Assembly (NCBI GenBank): GCA_027665725.1
Contig: JAQDDS010000002.1
Coordinates: 186,001 to 250,000 of the forward strand
Length of the DNA: 64,000 nt
DNA from: Streptococcaceae bacterium AF77-01CM03A
Lineage (GTDB): Bacteria; Bacillota; Bacilli; Lactobacillales; Streptococcaceae
Direction: 5' to 3'
Below, piece by piece: positions 40,551-48,750 of this stretch. The notes under the pieces were generated by a model, which saw only the letters and a list, made by a program, of their open reading frames with translations, did no database searches and was not told the origin of the DNA. Position 1 is the stretch's first letter; every line of letters starts with the position of its first letter. Position numbers and translations under genes: made by a program.

Positions 40551-41951
40551 ATGACAGTTATTGATTTTACAGCAGAAGTAGAAAAACGTAAAGAAGACCT
40601 CTTGGCTGACTTGTTTAGCCTTTTGGAAATCAACTCAGAACGTGATGACAGTAAGGCCGATGCCGAGCATCCATTTGGACCTGGGCCAGTAAAAGCCTTG
40701 GAGAAATTCCTTGAAATCGCAGACCGTGATGGCTACCCAACAAAAAATGTCGATAACTATGCCGGACATTTCGAGTTTGGTGAAGGAGAAGAAGTTCTCG
40801 GAATCTTTGCTCACATGGACGTAGTGCCAGCAGGTAGTGGTTGGGATACTGATCCTTACACTCCAACTATCAAGGATGGTCGTCTTTATGCGCGTGGTGC
40901 TTCTGATGACAAGGGGCCAACTACAGCATGTTACTATGGTTTGAAAATCATCAAAGAATTGGGACTTCCAACTTCTAAGAAAGTTCGTTTTATTGTCGGA
41001 ACTGACGAAGAGTCAGGTTGGGCAGATATGGACTACTACTTCGAGCACGTAGGACTTGCAAAACCAGACTTCGGTTTCTCACCTGATGCTGAATTCCCTA
41101 TCATCAATGGTGAAAAAGGAAATATCACAGAATACCTCCACTTTGCTGGTGAAAATACTGGTGTAGCTCGTCTTCATAGCTTCACAGGTGGTTTACGCGA
41201 AAACATGGTACCTGAGTCAGCAACTGCAGTCGTTTCAGGTGATTTAGCTGACTTGCAAGCCAAGCTAGATGCCTTTGTTGCAGAGCACAATCTCAGAGGA
41301 GAAATCCAAGAAGAAAATGGTCAGTACAAGGTGACTGTAATTGGTAAATCAGCCCATGGGGCTATGCCTGCTTCAGGTGTCAATGGTGCGACTTACCTTG
41401 CCCTCTTCCTCAGCCAATTTGCCTTTGAAGGGTCTGCAAAAGACTATCTTGACATTGCTGGTAAGATTCTCTTGAATGACCACGAAGGTAAAAATTTGAA
41501 AGTAGCTCATGTGGATGAAAAGATGGGTGCCCTTTCTATGAATGCGGGTGTCTTCCGCTTCGACGAAGCAAGTGCTGACAATACTATTGCCCTTAACTTC
41601 CGTTATCCAAAAGGAACAAGCCCAGAGCAAATCAAGTCAGTTCTTGAAAACTTGCCAGTTGCTTCAGTTAGCCTTTCTGAGCATGGTCACACTCCTCACT
41701 ATGTGCCAATGGAAGATCCACTCGTTCAAAACTTGTTGAATGTTTATGAAAAACAAACTGGACTTCAAGGTCATGAGCAAGTCATCGGTGGTGGAACATT
41801 TGGACGATTGTTAGAGCGTGGTGTAGCCTACGGTGCTATGTTCCCAGATTCTATCGATACCATGCACCAAGCCAACGAATTTATCGCCTTGGATGATCTC
41901 TTCCGTGCAGCAGCTATCTACGCTGAAGCTATTTACGAATTGATCAAATAA
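40551..41951 (+). CDS. pepV: Dipeptidase PepV
   Basis: Zinc-dependent M20 dipeptidase of 466 residues that hydrolyses imported dipeptides in the cytoplasm. Metal ligands are visible in GIFAHMDVVPAG (about 83-94), GASDDKGPTTA (Asp ligand), VGTDEESGWADM (catalytic and bridging Glu), SPDAEFPIINGEKG, and a late histidine in the DTMHQANEF segment. GGAAG precedes the ATG. It complements the peptide-uptake lipoprotein genes in this window. Confidence 0.96.
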   Translation: MTVIDFTAEVEKRKEDLLADLFSLLEINSERDDSKADAEHPFGPGPVKALEKFLEIADRDGYPTKNVDNYAGHFEFGEGEEVLGIFAHMDVVPAGSGWDTDPYTPTIKDGRLYARGASDDKGPTTACYYGLKIIKELGLPTSKKVRFIVGTDEESGWADMDYYFEHVGLAKPDFGFSPDAEFPIINGEKGNITEYLHFAGENTGVARLHSFTGGLRENMVPESATAVVSGDLADLQAKLDAFVAEHNLRGEIQEENGQYKVTVIGKSAHGAMPASGVNGATYLALFLSQFAFEGSAKDYLDIAGKILLNDHEGKNLKVAHVDEKMGALSMNAGVFRFDEASADNTIALNFRYPKGTSPEQIKSVLENLPVASVSLSEHGHTPHYVPMEDPLVQNLLNVYEKQTGLQGHEQVIGGGTFGRLLERGVAYGAMFPDSIDTMHQANEFIALDDLFRAAAIYAEAIYELIK

Positions 41952-42001
41952 TGCTCTAGAAGTCTGAGATTTAATGCTTAGACTTCTTTTTGGAGGAGAA
42001 A

Positions 42002-42592
42002 ATGTCTCAAATCGAAAGAATCAAGCAAGCCATTATGGCAGATCCACAGAATGCCAGTTATACTGAGCAGAGTATCGAGCCACTATTTGCAGCACCAAAA
42101 ACAGCTCGTATCAATATCATTGGTCAGGCGCCTGGTCTCAAAACCCAAGAAGCAGGGCTCTACTGGAAGGATAAAAGTGGCGACCGCTTGCGAGAGTGGC
42201 TGGGTGTGGATGAGGACACCTTTTACAATTCAGGTTACTTTGCAGTCATGCCCATGGATTTCTATTTTCCAGGACATGGGAAATCTGGTGACCTTCCACC
42301 TCGTACAGGTTTCGCAGAAAAATGGCATCCAAAACTTTTGAAGGAGTTGCCAGATATTCAATTAACGCTCTTGATTGGACAGTATGCCCAAGCCTACTAT
42401 CTGCATGAAAAGGTCAGTGGCAAGGTGACAGACCGTGTGCATCGGTTTAAGGATTATTTGCCTGATTATTTCCCTTTGGTGCACCCATCACCACGTAATC
42501 AAATCTGGATGAAAAAAAATCCTTGGTTTGAGTCGGAAGTGGTGCCCGATTTGAAAAAAAGAATTAAAACAATTTTAGGAGAAAAAGAATGA
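42002..42592 (+). CDS. Uracil-DNA glycosylase family protein
   Basis: A 196-residue member of the UDG superfamily (YqfB/SMUG-like branch in Firmicutes). Motif-like segments are IIGQAPGLKTQEAGLYWKD near the N-terminus and LVHPSPRNQIW near the C-terminus, corresponding to the active-site and DNA-intercalation loops. GGAGGA precedes this ATG; four further upstream codons are unlikely. The stop overlaps the start of the rhodanese gene (ATGA). Base-excision activity is inferred from family. Confidence 0.88.
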   Translation: MSQIERIKQAIMADPQNASYTEQSIEPLFAAPKTARINIIGQAPGLKTQEAGLYWKDKSGDRLREWLGVDEDTFYNSGYFAVMPMDFYFPGHGKSGDLPPRTGFAEKWHPKLLKELPDIQLTLLIGQYAQAYYLHEKVSGKVTDRVHRFKDYLPDYFPLVHPSPRNQIWMKKNPWFESEVVPDLKKRIKTILGEKE

Positions 42593-42870
42593 AAGAAATT
42601 TCCTTCGATGAATTTTACCAGCTTTATCAAAATGAGCAACTTTCTCTAGTGGATGTGAGAGAAGTAGAGGAATTTGAAGCTCTTCATTTAGAAGGTGCTC
42701 GTAATTTCCCTCTCAGCCAACTAGCGGATACTTATAAACAACTGGAAAAAGACCAACTTTACTACGTGATTTGTAAATCAGGAATGCGTTCAGCACGCGC
42801 TTGTCAATTTTTAGAAGAACAAGGATATGAGGTTATCAATGTCCAAGGTGGCATGGATGCTTTAGAATAA
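42589..42870 (+). CDS. Rhodanese-like domain protein
   Basis: A 93-residue single-domain rhodanese: SLVDVREVEEFEALHLEGARNFP, then the active-site loop VICKSGMRSARACQFL with the catalytic cysteine (about residue 64), and NVQGGMDALE. It probably carries persulfide sulfur between proteins. Translationally coupled to the UDG-family gene. Confidence 0.92.
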   Translation: MKEISFDEFYQLYQNEQLSLVDVREVEEFEALHLEGARNFPLSQLADTYKQLEKDQLYYVICKSGMRSARACQFLEEQGYEVINVQGGMDALE

Positions 42871-43033
42871 GAAAAACTTCCTTTGAGACCGAAAATAAGA
42901 AAGGTTTTAAAGGGATTTTTTTTGCTCTAAAAATCAGAAAATTGAAAACATTTTAGAATTATTTCAAGATAGCCTTTTCATGCCTTTAAACATGTTATAC
43001 TAAGAAAGTATTTTAATGTTATAAGGAGAGTTT

Positions 43034-44359
43034 ATGGCTAAAAAAGGTGCTTTAACAGGATTACTTCTTTTTGGAATATTTTTTGGAGCAGGTAACTTGA
43101 TTTTCCCTCCAACTCTAGGCGCACAGTCTGGAGAAAACTTCCTTCCTGCCATTGCAGGATTTGTATTTTCAGGTGTTGGGATTGCAGTCCTAACCTTGAT
43201 CATTGGAACCCTTAATCCAAAGGGCTATATTTATGAAATTTCGAAGAAAATTTCTCCATGGTTTGCGACGATTTATCTTGCAGCTTTGTACTTGTCGATT
43301 GGTCCATTCTTTGCCATTCCACGTACAGCAACAACATCGTTTGAGGTCGGTATTAGTCCCCTTCTAGCTGAAGCAGATAAGGGTTTAGGTTTGATTGTCT
43401 TTACCATTCTCTACTTTGTTGCAGCCTATTTAATCGCCCTGAATCCTTCAAAGATTTTGGATCGTATTGGACGAATCTTGACTCCAGTATTTGCAATTTT
43501 GATTGTTATCTTGATTATTCTTGGAGCCTTTAAATACGGAGCAAATGCACCACAAGCAGCGTCAGGTGCTTATCAAACTTCAGCCTTTGGTGCTGGCTTC
43601 TTAGAAGGATACAATACACTGGATGCACTTGCTTCTGTTGCCTTCAGTGTTATTGCCGTACAAACCTTGAAACAACTTGGTTTCTCAAGTAAGAAAGAGT
43701 ACATTTCAACCATTTGGGTAGTTGGAATCGTTGTGGCTCTAGGATTTAGTGCTCTCTATATCGGGTTAGGTTTCCTTGGGAATCACTTCCCAGTAACAGA
43801 AGAAGCGATGAAGGGCGGAACTCCTGGAGTTTATATCTTGTCTCAAGCGACCCAAGAAATCTTTGGTTCTACTGCTCAGCTTTTCCTTGCAGCTATGGTA
43901 ACCGTAACTTGCTTTACAACTACTGTAGGTTTGATTGTATCAACTGCGGAGTTCTTTAACGGACGTTTCCCACAAATCAGCTACAAGGTTTATGCGACTG
44001 TCTTTACCTTGATTGGTTTTGCCATTGCAAACCTTGGTTTGAGTGCCATTATCAAGTACTCAGTGCCAGTACTAGTTGTCTTGTATCCAATCACCATTGT
44101 GATTGTTATGATTGTGATTGTGAACAAATTTGTACCACTTTCAAAACCAGGGATGCAATTGACTATGGGACTTGTAACTGCTATTGCCATAGCTAGCGTC
44201 TTAGGAAGTTCATTTGAAGTGACCTTCCTTGCCAACATTGTGAATGCTCTACCATTTGCTAAGGCTTCATTGCCATGGTTGGTACCAGCGATTATCGGAA
44301 TTTTACTTTCTCTTGTTCTTCCTAACAAACAAGAAAGTGAAGCTTTTGAGATGAAATAA
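43034..44359 (+). CDS. brnQ: Branched-chain amino acid transporter BrnQ
   Basis: LIVCS-family cation symporter of 441 residues importing leucine, isoleucine and valine. About twelve hydrophobic segments, with the N-terminal LTGLLLFGIFFGAGNLIFPPTLG being the family signature and AIPRTATTSFEVGI following in the third loop. AAGGAGAG precedes the ATG; a TTATACT -10 lies about 35 bases upstream. Confidence 0.95.
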   Translation: MAKKGALTGLLLFGIFFGAGNLIFPPTLGAQSGENFLPAIAGFVFSGVGIAVLTLIIGTLNPKGYIYEISKKISPWFATIYLAALYLSIGPFFAIPRTATTSFEVGISPLLAEADKGLGLIVFTILYFVAAYLIALNPSKILDRIGRILTPVFAILIVILIILGAFKYGANAPQAASGAYQTSAFGAGFLEGYNTLDALASVAFSVIAVQTLKQLGFSSKKEYISTIWVVGIVVALGFSALYIGLGFLGNHFPVTEEAMKGGTPGVYILSQATQEIFGSTAQLFLAAMVTVTCFTTTVGLIVSTAEFFNGRFPQISYKVYATVFTLIGFAIANLGLSAIIKYSVPVLVVLYPITIVIVMIVIVNKFVPLSKPGMQLTMGLVTAIAIASVLGSSFEVTFLANIVNALPFAKASLPWLVPAIIGILLSLVLPNKQESEAFEMK

Positions 44360-44388
44360 AAAAACCTTGGCATATGTCAAGGTTTTTC
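44359..44388. terminator. Bidirectional terminator after brnQ
   Basis: AAAAACCTTG and CAAGGTTTTT pair around GCATATGT; symmetric A- and T-runs allow use by brnQ and by the convergent lipoprotein gene. Confidence 0.88.
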
Positions 44389-44396
44389 TATTGCTC

Positions 44397-44933
44397 TTAA
44401 TTCGTTTTTTCAGTAAAACCGTGCTCTTTCAACATTTTTTTAGAAGCGTTAAAGCTTACACGGTTTCCAATACCAGAGTATTCTTCTGGTAAGGCTTTTC
44501 TAAGTTCATCTAAGCTTGCAACGGAAAAGTCAACTTCAAGATCTTGAACGACTTTACCATCTTTAATTTCGATTGAAAAAGTTACACCTTTGATACCCTT
44601 GTAGCCTTTGTAGGTTTCTTCAATTATACTTTTAACATCTTCTGCAGTATTGTTTAGAGCTTCAGGGTCAGCAACATTATGAGCAGTTTGTTTCAAAACT
44701 TTATCTCCGTCAACTGTATAGGTCAACGTTGACTTGATACCAGGCTGAGAATCATTTACATAAGTTACAGTTTTTAATTCTGATTTCTTTTCAGTAGTTT
44801 CAGCTTCAGTCGTTTTTACCTCAGTTGACTCTGCTTTTGAGGAGTTAGAAGTTGTTGATGATTGTTTTGAACATCCCAACAAGAATGCCAACGGTAAGGC
44901 TAAGAGAAGTGTCGTTTTGAAATATTTGTTCAT
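44397..44933 (-). CDS. DUF1307-type lipoprotein
   Basis: A 178-residue secreted lipoprotein. The signal peptide ends in lipobox LLGC, followed by a Ser/Thr/Glu-rich linker and a domain with TVTYVNDSQPGIKSTLTYTV and KQTAHNVAD, fitting the DUF1307/YehR family. AAAGGA precedes the chosen ATG; twenty extra in-frame codons upstream are not used, as they would mask the signal peptide. Function unknown. Convergent with brnQ. Confidence 0.85.
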   Translation of the reverse strand: MNKYFKTTLLLALPLAFLLGCSKQSSTTSNSSKAESTEVKTTEAETTEKKSELKTVTYVNDSQPGIKSTLTYTVDGDKVLKQTAHNVADPEALNNTAEDVKSIIEETYKGYKGIKGVTFSIEIKDGKVVQDLEVDFSVASLDELRKALPEEYSGIGNRVSFNASKKMLKEHGFTEKTN

Positions 44934-45065
44934 ATTTTTTCCTTTCATCATAAGAACTTTTTTCATTATACCATAAAATGCTTTTGCAATCAAAGTATAT
45001 TCGTTTTTCCTTTTTACACATACTAAAATGGGAAAAGTGATATAATATTAAGAAGAGGTGAAGAA

Positions 45066-46103
45066 ATGAATCAAACTGTAGAATATATCAAAGAACTAAC
45101 TGCTATCGCATCACCAACTGGTTTCACACGTGAGATTACGAATTATTTGGTTGAGACTCTTGAAAAACTAGGTTATCAACCTGTCCGTACCGCTAAAGGT
45201 GGTGTTAACGTTACTGTTAAAGGTAAAAATAATGAGCAACAACGTTATGTAACTGCCCATGTGGATACCCTGGGAGTTATCGTTCGTGCTATTAAACCAG
45301 ACGGCCGTCTCAAAATGGACCGTATTGGTGGCTACCCTTGGAATATGATTGAAGGCGAAAACTGTACCGTTCATGTGGCTGACACAGGTAAGACTATTTC
45401 AGGTACCATTTTGATCCACCAGACTTCTTGTCATGTATACAAGGACGCAGGAACTGTAGAACGTACTCAGGACAATATGGAAGTACGTTTGGATGAAAAA
45501 GTAACCAATGAAAAGGAAACACGCGCACTCGGTATCGAAGTTGGAGATTTTATCAGCTTTGATCCACGAACTGTCGTGACAGAGACAGGCTTTATCAAGT
45601 CTCGTCATTTAGATGATAAGGTCAGCGCAGCAATTCTCCTAAATCTCCTCAAAGTATACAAAGAAGAAGGGATTGAGCTTCCTGTTACTACGCATTTTGC
45701 CTTTTCAGTATTTGAAGAAGTGGGGCATGGTGCTAACTCAAACATCCCTAATCAAGTTGTGGAATATCTGGCAGTAGATATGGGAGCGATGGGAGATGAC
45801 CAGCAGACAGATGAGTACACAGTCTCTATCTGTGTCAAAGATGCTTCTGGACCGTATCACTACGAGTTCCGCCAACATCTGGTTGCTCTAGCAAAAGAGC
45901 AAGACATCCCGTTTAAATTAGACATCTATCCATTTTACGGTTCGGATGCTTCTGCAGCTATGTCAGCTGGAGCAGAGGTCAAGCACGCTCTTCTAGGAGC
46001 TGGTATTGAGTCAAGTCACTCATACGAGCGGACTCATGTTGATTCTGTAGTGGCTACTGAGCGTATGGTAGATGCTTATCTTAAGAGTGAGTTGGTGGAC
46101 TAG
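45066..46103 (+). CDS. M42 family metallopeptidase (glutamyl-aminopeptidase type)
   Basis: A 345-residue dinuclear metal aminopeptidase of the TET/PepA family. Metal-binding and catalytic segments are VTAHVDTLGVIV (His, Asp), SRHLDDKVSAAILL (bridging Asp), FEEVGHGANSNI (Glu pair), VDMGAMGDDQQ, and the final histidine in SSHSYERTHVDS. Members form large dodecameric shells and trim peptides from their N-termini. AGAGGTG precedes the ATG. The next gene starts 2 bases after the stop. Confidence 0.93.
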   Translation: MNQTVEYIKELTAIASPTGFTREITNYLVETLEKLGYQPVRTAKGGVNVTVKGKNNEQQRYVTAHVDTLGVIVRAIKPDGRLKMDRIGGYPWNMIEGENCTVHVADTGKTISGTILIHQTSCHVYKDAGTVERTQDNMEVRLDEKVTNEKETRALGIEVGDFISFDPRTVVTETGFIKSRHLDDKVSAAILLNLLKVYKEEGIELPVTTHFAFSVFEEVGHGANSNIPNQVVEYLAVDMGAMGDDQQTDEYTVSICVKDASGPYHYEFRQHLVALAKEQDIPFKLDIYPFYGSDASAAMSAGAEVKHALLGAGIESSHSYERTHVDSVVATERMVDAYLKSELVD

Positions 46104-46104
46104 G

Positions 46105-46575
46105 ATGTGCCTGATTTGTCAACGAATTGAATGGATTAAGTCAGGGGAGAATCCCTACTTTGTAAAAGAACTGGAAACAGGCTATGTTGTCATTGGGGAT
46201 CACCAGTACTTTGAAGGCTATACTCTATTTTTAGCCAAGGAACATGTTACGGAATTACACCATCTAGATCCAACTGTCAAACTTCGCTTTTTAGAGGAAA
46301 TGAGCCTGGTTCAGGAAGCTGTCTCTAAGGCCTTTTCTGCTGAAAAGATGAATGTAGAGTTGTTAGGAAATGGAGATGCTCATGCTCACTGGCATATTTT
46401 CCCTAGACGAGAGGGTGATATGAAAGGACACGGTCTTAATGGTCGTGGTCCAGTCTGGTGGGTTCCATGGGAAGAAATGGTCGCTGAAGAATATCAGGTT
46501 AAGGGAAGTAAATTAGAGGATTTGATTGCTACCTTATCAGATACTTTGGACCAGATGATGGAAATGAAAGGATAG
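46105..46575 (+). CDS. HIT family nucleotide-binding protein
   Basis: A 156-residue histidine-triad hydrolase. The triad motif is AHAHWHIFPRREGD (about 98-111), and a CxxC-like N-terminus MCLICQRIEWIKSGENPYFV is typical of this branch. Substrate (probably a dinucleotide or nucleoside phosphoramidate) is not known. The start lies directly after the aminopeptidase stop, so the genes are co-transcribed; a start eleven codons upstream would overlap it. Confidence 0.88.
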   Translation: MCLICQRIEWIKSGENPYFVKELETGYVVIGDHQYFEGYTLFLAKEHVTELHHLDPTVKLRFLEEMSLVQEAVSKAFSAEKMNVELLGNGDAHAHWHIFPRREGDMKGHGLNGRGPVWWVPWEEMVAEEYQVKGSKLEDLIATLSDTLDQMMEMKG

Positions 46576-46578
46576 ACC

Positions 46579-47295
46579 ATGAAAAAAAGATACCTTGTCT
46601 TGTCAAGCTTATTAGCCTTGACATTAGCGGCTTGTTCACAAGGAAAGCCGGCAACTTCAGAAACTCAGACTTCAACTGGAGAAAAAACCGTCCAAGAAGG
46701 AACTGTCGGTAGTAAATCTCAAGAAGCAAGCCAGAAAAAGGCAGAAGTAGTTAATAAAGGAGATTACTATAGCGTTCAAGGGAAGTACGATGAGATTGTT
46801 ATCGCTAATAAACATTATCCCTTGTCTAAGGACTATAATCCTGGAGAAAATCCTACAGCAAAGGCTGAGTTGTTGAAGCTTATTGCTGCTATGCAGGAAG
46901 CAGGTTTCCCAATTAGCGATCATTATAGTGGTTTCAGAAGTTATGAAACTCAAACTCAACTTTATCAGGAGTATGTCAACCAAGACGGAAAGGCAGAGGC
47001 TGATCGCTATTCTGCACGACCTGGATATAGTGAACACCAAACAGGTCTTGCTTTCGACCTTATCGGCACAGATGGAGATTTAGTGACAGAAGAAAAAGCT
47101 GCCCAATGGCTTTTAGATCATGCTGCTGACTATGGCTTTGTCGTTCGCTATCTCAAAGGTAAGGAAAAAGAAACAGGCTATATGGCTGAAGAATGGCACC
47201 TTCGTTACGTTGGGAAAGAAGCCAAAGAAATCGCAGCAAGTGGCCTCAGTCTGGAAGAGTATTACGGTTTTGAAGGTGGAGACTATGTTGATTAG
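46579..47295 (+). CDS. ldcB: L,D-carboxypeptidase LdcB/DacB, lipoprotein
   Basis: A 238-residue lipoprotein that trims peptidoglycan tetrapeptide stems to tripeptides. The signal peptide ends with lipobox LAAC (Cys about 19), followed by a low-complexity linker and the VanY-type domain (about 65-230). Zinc ligands are in SARPGYSEHQTGLAFDLIG (SxHxxGxAxD) and AEEWHLRYVGKEA. GATAG before the ATG gives a weak ribosome site, and it starts 3 bases after the HIT gene stop, suggesting coupling. Pneumococcal DacB is the closest known homologue. Confidence 0.93.
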   Translation: MKKRYLVLSSLLALTLAACSQGKPATSETQTSTGEKTVQEGTVGSKSQEASQKKAEVVNKGDYYSVQGKYDEIVIANKHYPLSKDYNPGENPTAKAELLKLIAAMQEAGFPISDHYSGFRSYETQTQLYQEYVNQDGKAEADRYSARPGYSEHQTGLAFDLIGTDGDLVTEEKAAQWLLDHAADYGFVVRYLKGKEKETGYMAEEWHLRYVGKEAKEIAASGLSLEEYYGFEGGDYVD

Positions 47296-47307
47296 TCGCA
47301 AAATATC

Positions 47308-47336
47308 TTGCAAGAATGCTTGAAATTTGATAAAAT
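47308..47336 (+). promoter_or_regulatory. Promoter of pheS T-box leader
   Basis: TTGCAA (47308-47313), 17-base spacer, TAAAAT (47331-47336). It precedes the T-box leader of pheS by a few bases. Confidence 0.7.
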
Positions 47337-47343
47337 GAATAAT

Positions 47344-47528
47344 AATTAAATAGGAATCTGCAAGACTAGTATCTCAGGGGAAGTATATCAGGGAGGAGAG
47401 CCGTGACTGAAAGCTCTCTATATGAAAGCTGGGTGAATTCACTTGCCTATGGATTCAGAAATAAAGGTCTGACTTGTCAGATAAAAACGGATGGTACCGC
47501 GTGTCAACGCTCCGAGTGTGGAGTTTTT
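47344..47528 (+). promoter_or_regulatory. T-box riboswitch controlling pheS-pheT
   Basis: The antiterminator signature TGGTACCGCG (47492-47501) is the T-box bulge that pairs with the uncharged tRNA CCA end. It is followed by a short terminator CTCC-GAGTGT-GGAG-TTTTT (47510-47528). Upstream is a Stem I region (GAGAGC paired with GCTCTC near 47394-47420), and a TTC phenylalanine codon (47438-47440) in GGTGAATTCAC is the likely specifier. Low charging of tRNA-Phe would thus allow read-through into pheS. A frame open through this region is not coding. Confidence 0.85.
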
Positions 47529-47573
47529 GGCATGTGGTTTTCTTTTTATCTACGAGAGACTGATGGAGGAATT

Positions 47574-48620
47574 ATGTCAACTATTGAAGAACAATTAAAA
47601 GCGCTTCGTGAAGAGACGCTAGCTAGCTTGAAGCAGATTACTGCTGAAAATAAAAAAGAGATGCAAGAATTGCGCGTCTCTGTCCTTGGTAAAAAGGGTT
47701 CGCTTACTGAAATCCTTAAAGGGATGAAAGACGTTTCTGCAGAAATGCGCCCTGTTATTGGAAAACACGTCAACGAAGCGCGTGATGTTTTGACAGCTGC
47801 CTTTGAAGAAACAGCTAAGCTCTTGGAAGAAAAGAAAGTGGAAGCTCAACTAGCAAGTGAGAGTATCGACGTTACGCTTCCAGGTCGCCCAGTTGCGATT
47901 GGTCACCGTCACATTCTCACACAAACTAGTGAAGAAATCGAAGATATTTTCATCGGAATGGGATACCAAGTCGTGGATGGATTTGAAGTTGAAAAAGACT
48001 ATTACAACTTCGAGCGTATGAACCTTCCAAAAGATCATCCAGCTCGTGATATGCAGGACACTTTCTATATCACAGAAGAAATCTTGCTTCGTACTCACAC
48101 GTCTCCAGTTCAGGCTCGTGCTATGGATGCCCATGATTTTTCAAAAGGTCCTTTGAAGATGATCTCACCAGGACGTGTATTCCGTCGTGATACGGACGAT
48201 GCAACCCACAGTCACCAATTCCACCAGATCGAAGGTTTGGTTGTTGGGAAAAATATCTCAATGGCGGATCTTCAAGGAACCCTTCAGTTGATTGTACAAA
48301 AAATGTTTGGTAAAGAGCGTCAAATCCGTTTGCGTCCATCTTATTTCCCGTTCACAGAGCCATCTGTTGAGGTGGATGTTTCATGCTTCAAATGTGGAGG
48401 AGACGGCTGTAACGTATGTAAGAAAACTGGTTGGATCGAGATTATGGGTGCCGGTATGGTTCACCCACGTGTCCTTGAGATGAGTAGTATCGATGCAACT
48501 GTCTACTCTGGTTTTGCCTTTGGTCTTGGACAAGAACGTGTAGCTATGCTCCGTTACGGAATCAACGATATCCGTGGATTCTACCAAGGGGATGTCCGTT
48601 TCTCAGAACAGTTTAAATAA
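47574..48620 (+). CDS. pheS: Phenylalanyl-tRNA synthetase alpha subunit
   Basis: Catalytic subunit of the alpha2-beta2 enzyme charging tRNA-Phe. The 348-residue length is standard. An N-terminal coiled coil (1-85) is followed by the class II catalytic core with motif 2 [19 protein letters not shown] (about 203-221), [12 protein letters not shown], and motif 3 [18 protein letters not shown]. The ATG at 47574 has GGAGGA upstream and gives the family N-terminus [14 protein letters not shown]; 57 further in-frame codons upstream overlie the T-box leader and were dropped. Confidence 0.97.
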   Translation: MSTIEEQLKALREETLASLKQITAENKKEMQELRVSVLGKKGSLTEILKGMKDVSAEMRPVIGKHVNEARDVLTAAFEETAKLLEEKKVEAQLASESIDVTLPGRPVAIGHRHILTQTSEEIEDIFIGMGYQVVDGFEVEKDYYNFERMNLPKDHPARDMQDTFYITEEILLRTHTSPVQARAMDAHDFSKGPLKMISPGRVFRRDTDDATHSHQFHQIEGLVVGKNISMADLQGTLQLIVQKMFGKERQIRLRPSYFPFTEPSVEVDVSCFKCGGDGCNVCKKTGWIEIMGAGMVHPRVLEMSSIDATVYSGFAFGLGQERVAMLRYGINDIRGFYQGDVRFSEQFK

Positions 48621-48637
48621 GATTGAAACCTGAAACA

Positions 48638-48689
48638 CAGTCCTATACAGTTCTAGTCATTTTCTCTCGCTGAGAAATGGTGAGGACTG
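48638..48689 (+). other. Hairpin between pheS and pheT
   Basis: CAGTCCT (48638-48644) and AGGACTG (48683-48689) are perfect complements enclosing a smaller TTTCTC/GAGAAA pairing. No T-run follows, so it is likely an mRNA processing or stability element rather than a terminator. Confidence 0.55.
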
Positions 48690-48750
48690 ACTCGAAGAAA
48701 AAGAAAGGAATTGAAAAGGTCTTGCTTGCTGAGATCTTACAATCAGAATT

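Noticed and set aside
47403..47573. N-terminal extension of pheS by 57 codons
   Set aside because: The stretch is the T-box leader and terminator; the ATG at 47574 has GGAGGA and gives the normal PheS N-terminus.
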